From Penicillium oxalicum (taxonomy: Eukaryota; Ascomycota; Eurotiomycetes; Eurotiales; Aspergillaceae): 64,000 bases of DNA. The stretch spans positions 2,418,001-2,482,000 of the forward strand of contig NC_064653.1 of NCBI RefSeq assembly GCF_001723175.1, written 5' to 3'. Of this stretch, positions 61,175 through 64,000 are shown in pieces (the first letter of the stretch is position 1; each line of letters opens with the position of its first letter). The notes beneath the pieces are model-generated. The model did not search any database. It saw only the letters and a program-made list of their open reading frames with translations, and was not told where the DNA came from. A program made the translations under genes and the position numbers.

Positions 61175-63206
61175 TCGTGGGGTCTCTTTGCAATTTCATG
61201 GCGAAGTGATGCCCCACGTATCTCAATTTTTTTTCAATCATGTACTTCTACTTCAGGTCTCACTTTGCACTTCTGAGAGATCAGACAGCTGGCACAATCT
61301 ACCTTGTTTCTGCTGGTTCTTGAACAACCACCCATTTGAATCAGCAGATGGCAAACTGTCTGGAATAGGTAGAGAGCCACGTACGAGGCCGTTCTTAGTA
61401 GTCGGTATACCACTTTTTCTGGCACAGAAACTTGACCCCACGTAATCAAATACCTTAGACGACTATGGGGATGTCTATCAGAACGGAAGACTGAATTGTG
61501 TTTTTCTAATAGCCAATGATCATCCTTAGGCTTCCGGAAAGACAGGGCGTTTGGACCATGGCAAGCTCCTTGGTGAAGTGTTCTTATCAATTCTTCAAGT
61601 GTATGGCAGATTCAAGCCATTAGAAAGACAAGACGACAGCACGAGGTGAGGTCCTCTGCTCCCGTGCCGTGAATATAATGTTCCCTTCGTCAGTGTTCGG
61701 GGCGGATGGGCGGAGCAGGACAGATTCGAACTCTAATTCTAGTGGCGCTTTCTCGACATATCTTGAAGTAGCGACAATTGCTTCAGCCGCTAGGTGCGGT
61801 TGTGGCACCGTCGCGGAGACTGTTTCACCCGGAGTCGTGTGATTTGATGATAGAGTGCGATTGGTCTCCGCCACTAGTTCATCCGTGATTCTAGGGTTAG
61901 CAGGTCAGAGCTTGTAGACCTTCACAGTAACTTTGCTCTGGGGGGGGGGTTCTGGATCAAAATACGAATGACTGTTTTACCCTGGGAAGAGTTTGAAAAC
62001 CACCAATAGCTTGCTAATGCTGTGCGTCGAGGGTCAATCTGAAGGACACTCTAAGAGGATTTTGATCCCCACTTAATATCTCCAGCAAAGGCTGCCGAAA
62101 GGCTTCGCCAACTCGGCATCTATATCCCTTTTACCCAGGGGAAGAGGAGCGTTCTGTCGATGGGGACAGAGGGGGAATGTTGATTAAATCTAGAGGGGAT
62201 GGAATTGTTGCATGGACCAAGAGAAAGTCGAACGAGACAAGCGAGATGACTTTGGACGGAGGACTCACACGCTCCTGTCGAAAAGGATACGACGATGAGC
62301 ATGAGAAATTGCATGTGACGTCAGTCCAGTGTGATGATAGAGGCTGACTTGCCGTCGGGGAGAAGACTACTGTGTTTTTTTTCTCTTTCTTTTTGATCAT
62401 TGATCGCCTACCGTTCGAGTCACAACATGGAATGACAAGAGTCTGGCCGCCGTCTGTGATCCCGAGGAACATATCCATGGAAGTCCTGTGTTTCACACGG
62501 AAAAATCCTCTCCGCAAGCAGGCCAATGCCTGCCGTATCAAAGCCAACCAGGCGAAGCCATCCGGACGCCAAGGCTTCACATATCCGAGACATCGTCGGC
62601 TCCTCGGTGGTGACTGGTGGACCCTGAGTCAAAGAAATCTGAAGTTGGAAGTCCCCTTGAGGAAACATGACAGCCGGTCAGCCGCTTGGTTCGCTGAGGA
62701 ATCATCATGAAACACGGAGAACGTGAAGAAATTGGCGTTCCGCCAAGACGACCCATTCGACCCACTCACCAGGGGTCGCAATTCCATACATGCTGGGTCC
62801 TCGTAGAGGGTCGCCCAAAGTCCGTCCATTCAGTGCGTGTCATCACCAAGCACCTCGTCATGAGGAGTCGAGATCAGTGCGTTGAGGAGCTTGAATTTCT
62901 CCGTCTTGCGTCTCAGCAGCGAGGCGACGGACCCGAGATGCAAGACGGAGGACCACTCCGTCTGCTTCATCGAGCATTTTGCGGGGAACAGACCGTAAAA
63001 TGGAACTCCGGATGGCCAGGCCGGTGGATGATTCGGCCTCACAAATGAACCGCCCCGTTTTGGAAGCGCTGTTCAGTTCTCCATCGCCCCTGAAGATGGC
63101 CTCGCTCGGGAGCCAAGAATCAACATAAAAAGGTGTGGGCGTCCCGGAGAGTATTTGGGCTTATTTTCCACACCAAGTTCATATCACCACCTCCTAGAGA
63201 ATCAAA
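61175..63206. other. Intergenic region, PRP40 to polygalacturonase
   Basis: About 2 kb with no firmly supported gene. A minus-strand frame at 61620-61874 (84 codons) could be a terminal exon of a small gene, but I could not assemble upstream exons or recognise a family. A poly-G run lies near 61940-61949. The last 100 bp before 63207 form the polygalacturonase promoter, with a TATA-like ATAAAA at 63125-63130 and a CCGGAG hexamer (63144-63149) that fits the CreA consensus SYGGRG. Confidence 0.45.
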
Positions 63207-64000
63207 ATGCCTCAGTTCATCAACCTTCTGACGGTTGGCGCTCTCGCCGCCATGGCCGTTGCGTCGCCTGTCGCCCAGCCAGCAACTGCCGCGACCTCCA
63301 GTCTCGAGGAGCGTGCGAGCTGTACTTTCTCCGGCTCCAAGGGTGCTGCTTCAGCCATGGCGTCCAAGCAGAAGTGCTCAACCATCGTCCTCTCCAATGT
63401 CGCCGTGCCTGCAGGTGTCAAGCTTGATCTGAGCAAGCTAAACGACGGCACTCAGGTACGATTGCTTCCGTTTGTTTTGCAGCGTCTTGGTCCGAGTCCG
63501 GTGCAGGTTAATTAACGGTGACATTATCTAGGTCATCTTTGAGGGCACAACCACCTGGGGTTACAAGGAATGGGAGGGTCCTCTTCTCGATATTGGCGGC
63601 AAGGACATCACTGTCACCGGTGCCAGCGGCGCCAAATTGAACCCCGATGGTGCGCGCTGGTGGGACGGCAAGGGTGGCAATGGCGGTAAAACCAAGCCTA
63701 AGTTCTTCGCTGCCCATAAGTTGACCGGCAAATCTCAAATCAACAATCTTTACATCGAGAACACTCCCGTCCAGGCCGTCAGCATCAACGGCTGCAAGGG
63801 TCTGACTATCAACAAAATGACCATCGACAATCGCGCCGGTGACTCCAAGGGTGGCCACAACACCGATGGTTTCGACATTGGCTCCAGCAGCAACGTCGTC
63901 ATTAATGGTGCTACGGTTTACAACCAGGATGACTGTGTTGCTGTCAACTCTGGAACCGTGAGTTTGCTCTCAAGTTGATGAGAGTTTCCTTTGAATCCAC
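63207..64000 (+). CDS. Endopolygalacturonase (GH28), 3' end beyond window
   Basis: Secreted enzyme that hydrolyses homogalacturonan in plant pectin. The visible part is exon 1 (63207-63455), intron 63456-63531, exon 2 (63532-63957) and the start of the next intron (GTGAGT at 63958), giving 225 residues; the gene continues past the window. Residues 1-20 form a signal peptide ([15 protein letters not shown]). A propeptide probably ends at LEER, so the mature protein would begin ASCTFSG. The beta-helix core shows [31 protein letters not shown], and the first two GH28 signatures, NTDGFD and [11 protein letters not shown], which contain three catalytic Asp residues. The later GHG and RIK motifs lie outside the window. 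Carbon catabolite repression is likely for the family, but only one weak CreA-type site is seen. Confidence 0.95.

Noticed and set aside
60744..61445. 233-codon open frame overlapping the PRP40 3' end
   Set aside because: It is a shifted reading of the Arg-Asp repeat DNA, which stays open in several frames; the PRP40 frame carries the conserved protein.
61620..61874. Minus-strand 84-codon open frame, possibly the terminal exon of a small gene
   Set aside because: There is a CTAAC..CTAG acceptor-like signal upstream, but the branch site is too close to it and no convincing upstream exon or family match could be assembled.

Overview
The window comes from a filamentous ascomycete nuclear genome, most likely a member of the Aspergillaceae (Aspergillus/Penicillium). 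The genes have many short introns (mostly 50-130 nt) with GTANGT donors and CTAAC/CTGAC branch sites. The proteins are fungal (Nup120, Trs65, Iml2, Prp40, Sem1). From memory, the gene order resembles the Aspergillus interval between the RAD51 gene uvsC and the phosphoglycerate kinase gene pgkA, which also holds a large cyclic-tetrapeptide NRPS.

Layout. (1) 0.1-8.2 kb, all on +: a membrane-anchored protein of unknown function, RAD51 and nucleoporin Nup120. (2) 10.0-44.9 kb, the accessory block: a full-length ABCC transporter (-), 8.45 kb in which I recognise no gene, a giant NRPS of about 6062 residues (+, seven inferred introns), and an MFS transporter (-) convergent with the NRPS. (3) 45.8-61.2 kb, housekeeping again: IML2 (-), SEM1/DSS1 (+), phosphoglycerate kinase (-), an Mpv17/PMP22 protein (-), TRAPPII subunit Trs65 (-) and Prp40 (+, sharing a 187-bp promoter with Trs65). 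(4) 63.2 kb to the end: the 5' part of a secreted endopolygalacturonase cut by the window edge.

The NRPS is the centrepiece. Its order is [half-C]-A1-T1-E1-C1-[A2 degenerate]-[half-C]-A3-T2-C3-A4-T3-E2-C4-T4-C5(terminal)-[T5 degenerate]. There are four serine-bearing carriers, E domains after the first and third, only three intact A domains and a terminal condensation domain. This predicts a head-to-tail cyclic tetrapeptide of D-L-D-L pattern, as in the fungisporin/nidulanin family (HcpA/NlsA/Pes1-type synthetases). Carrier T4 has no A domain and must be loaded by another module. The flanking ABC and MFS genes are plausible exporters, but the MFS gene carries an apparent 1-nt frameshift, so the ABC transporter may be the only intact one.

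Exon boundaries were inferred by eye from splice motifs, reading-frame continuity and expected family sequence. No transcript or database evidence was available.
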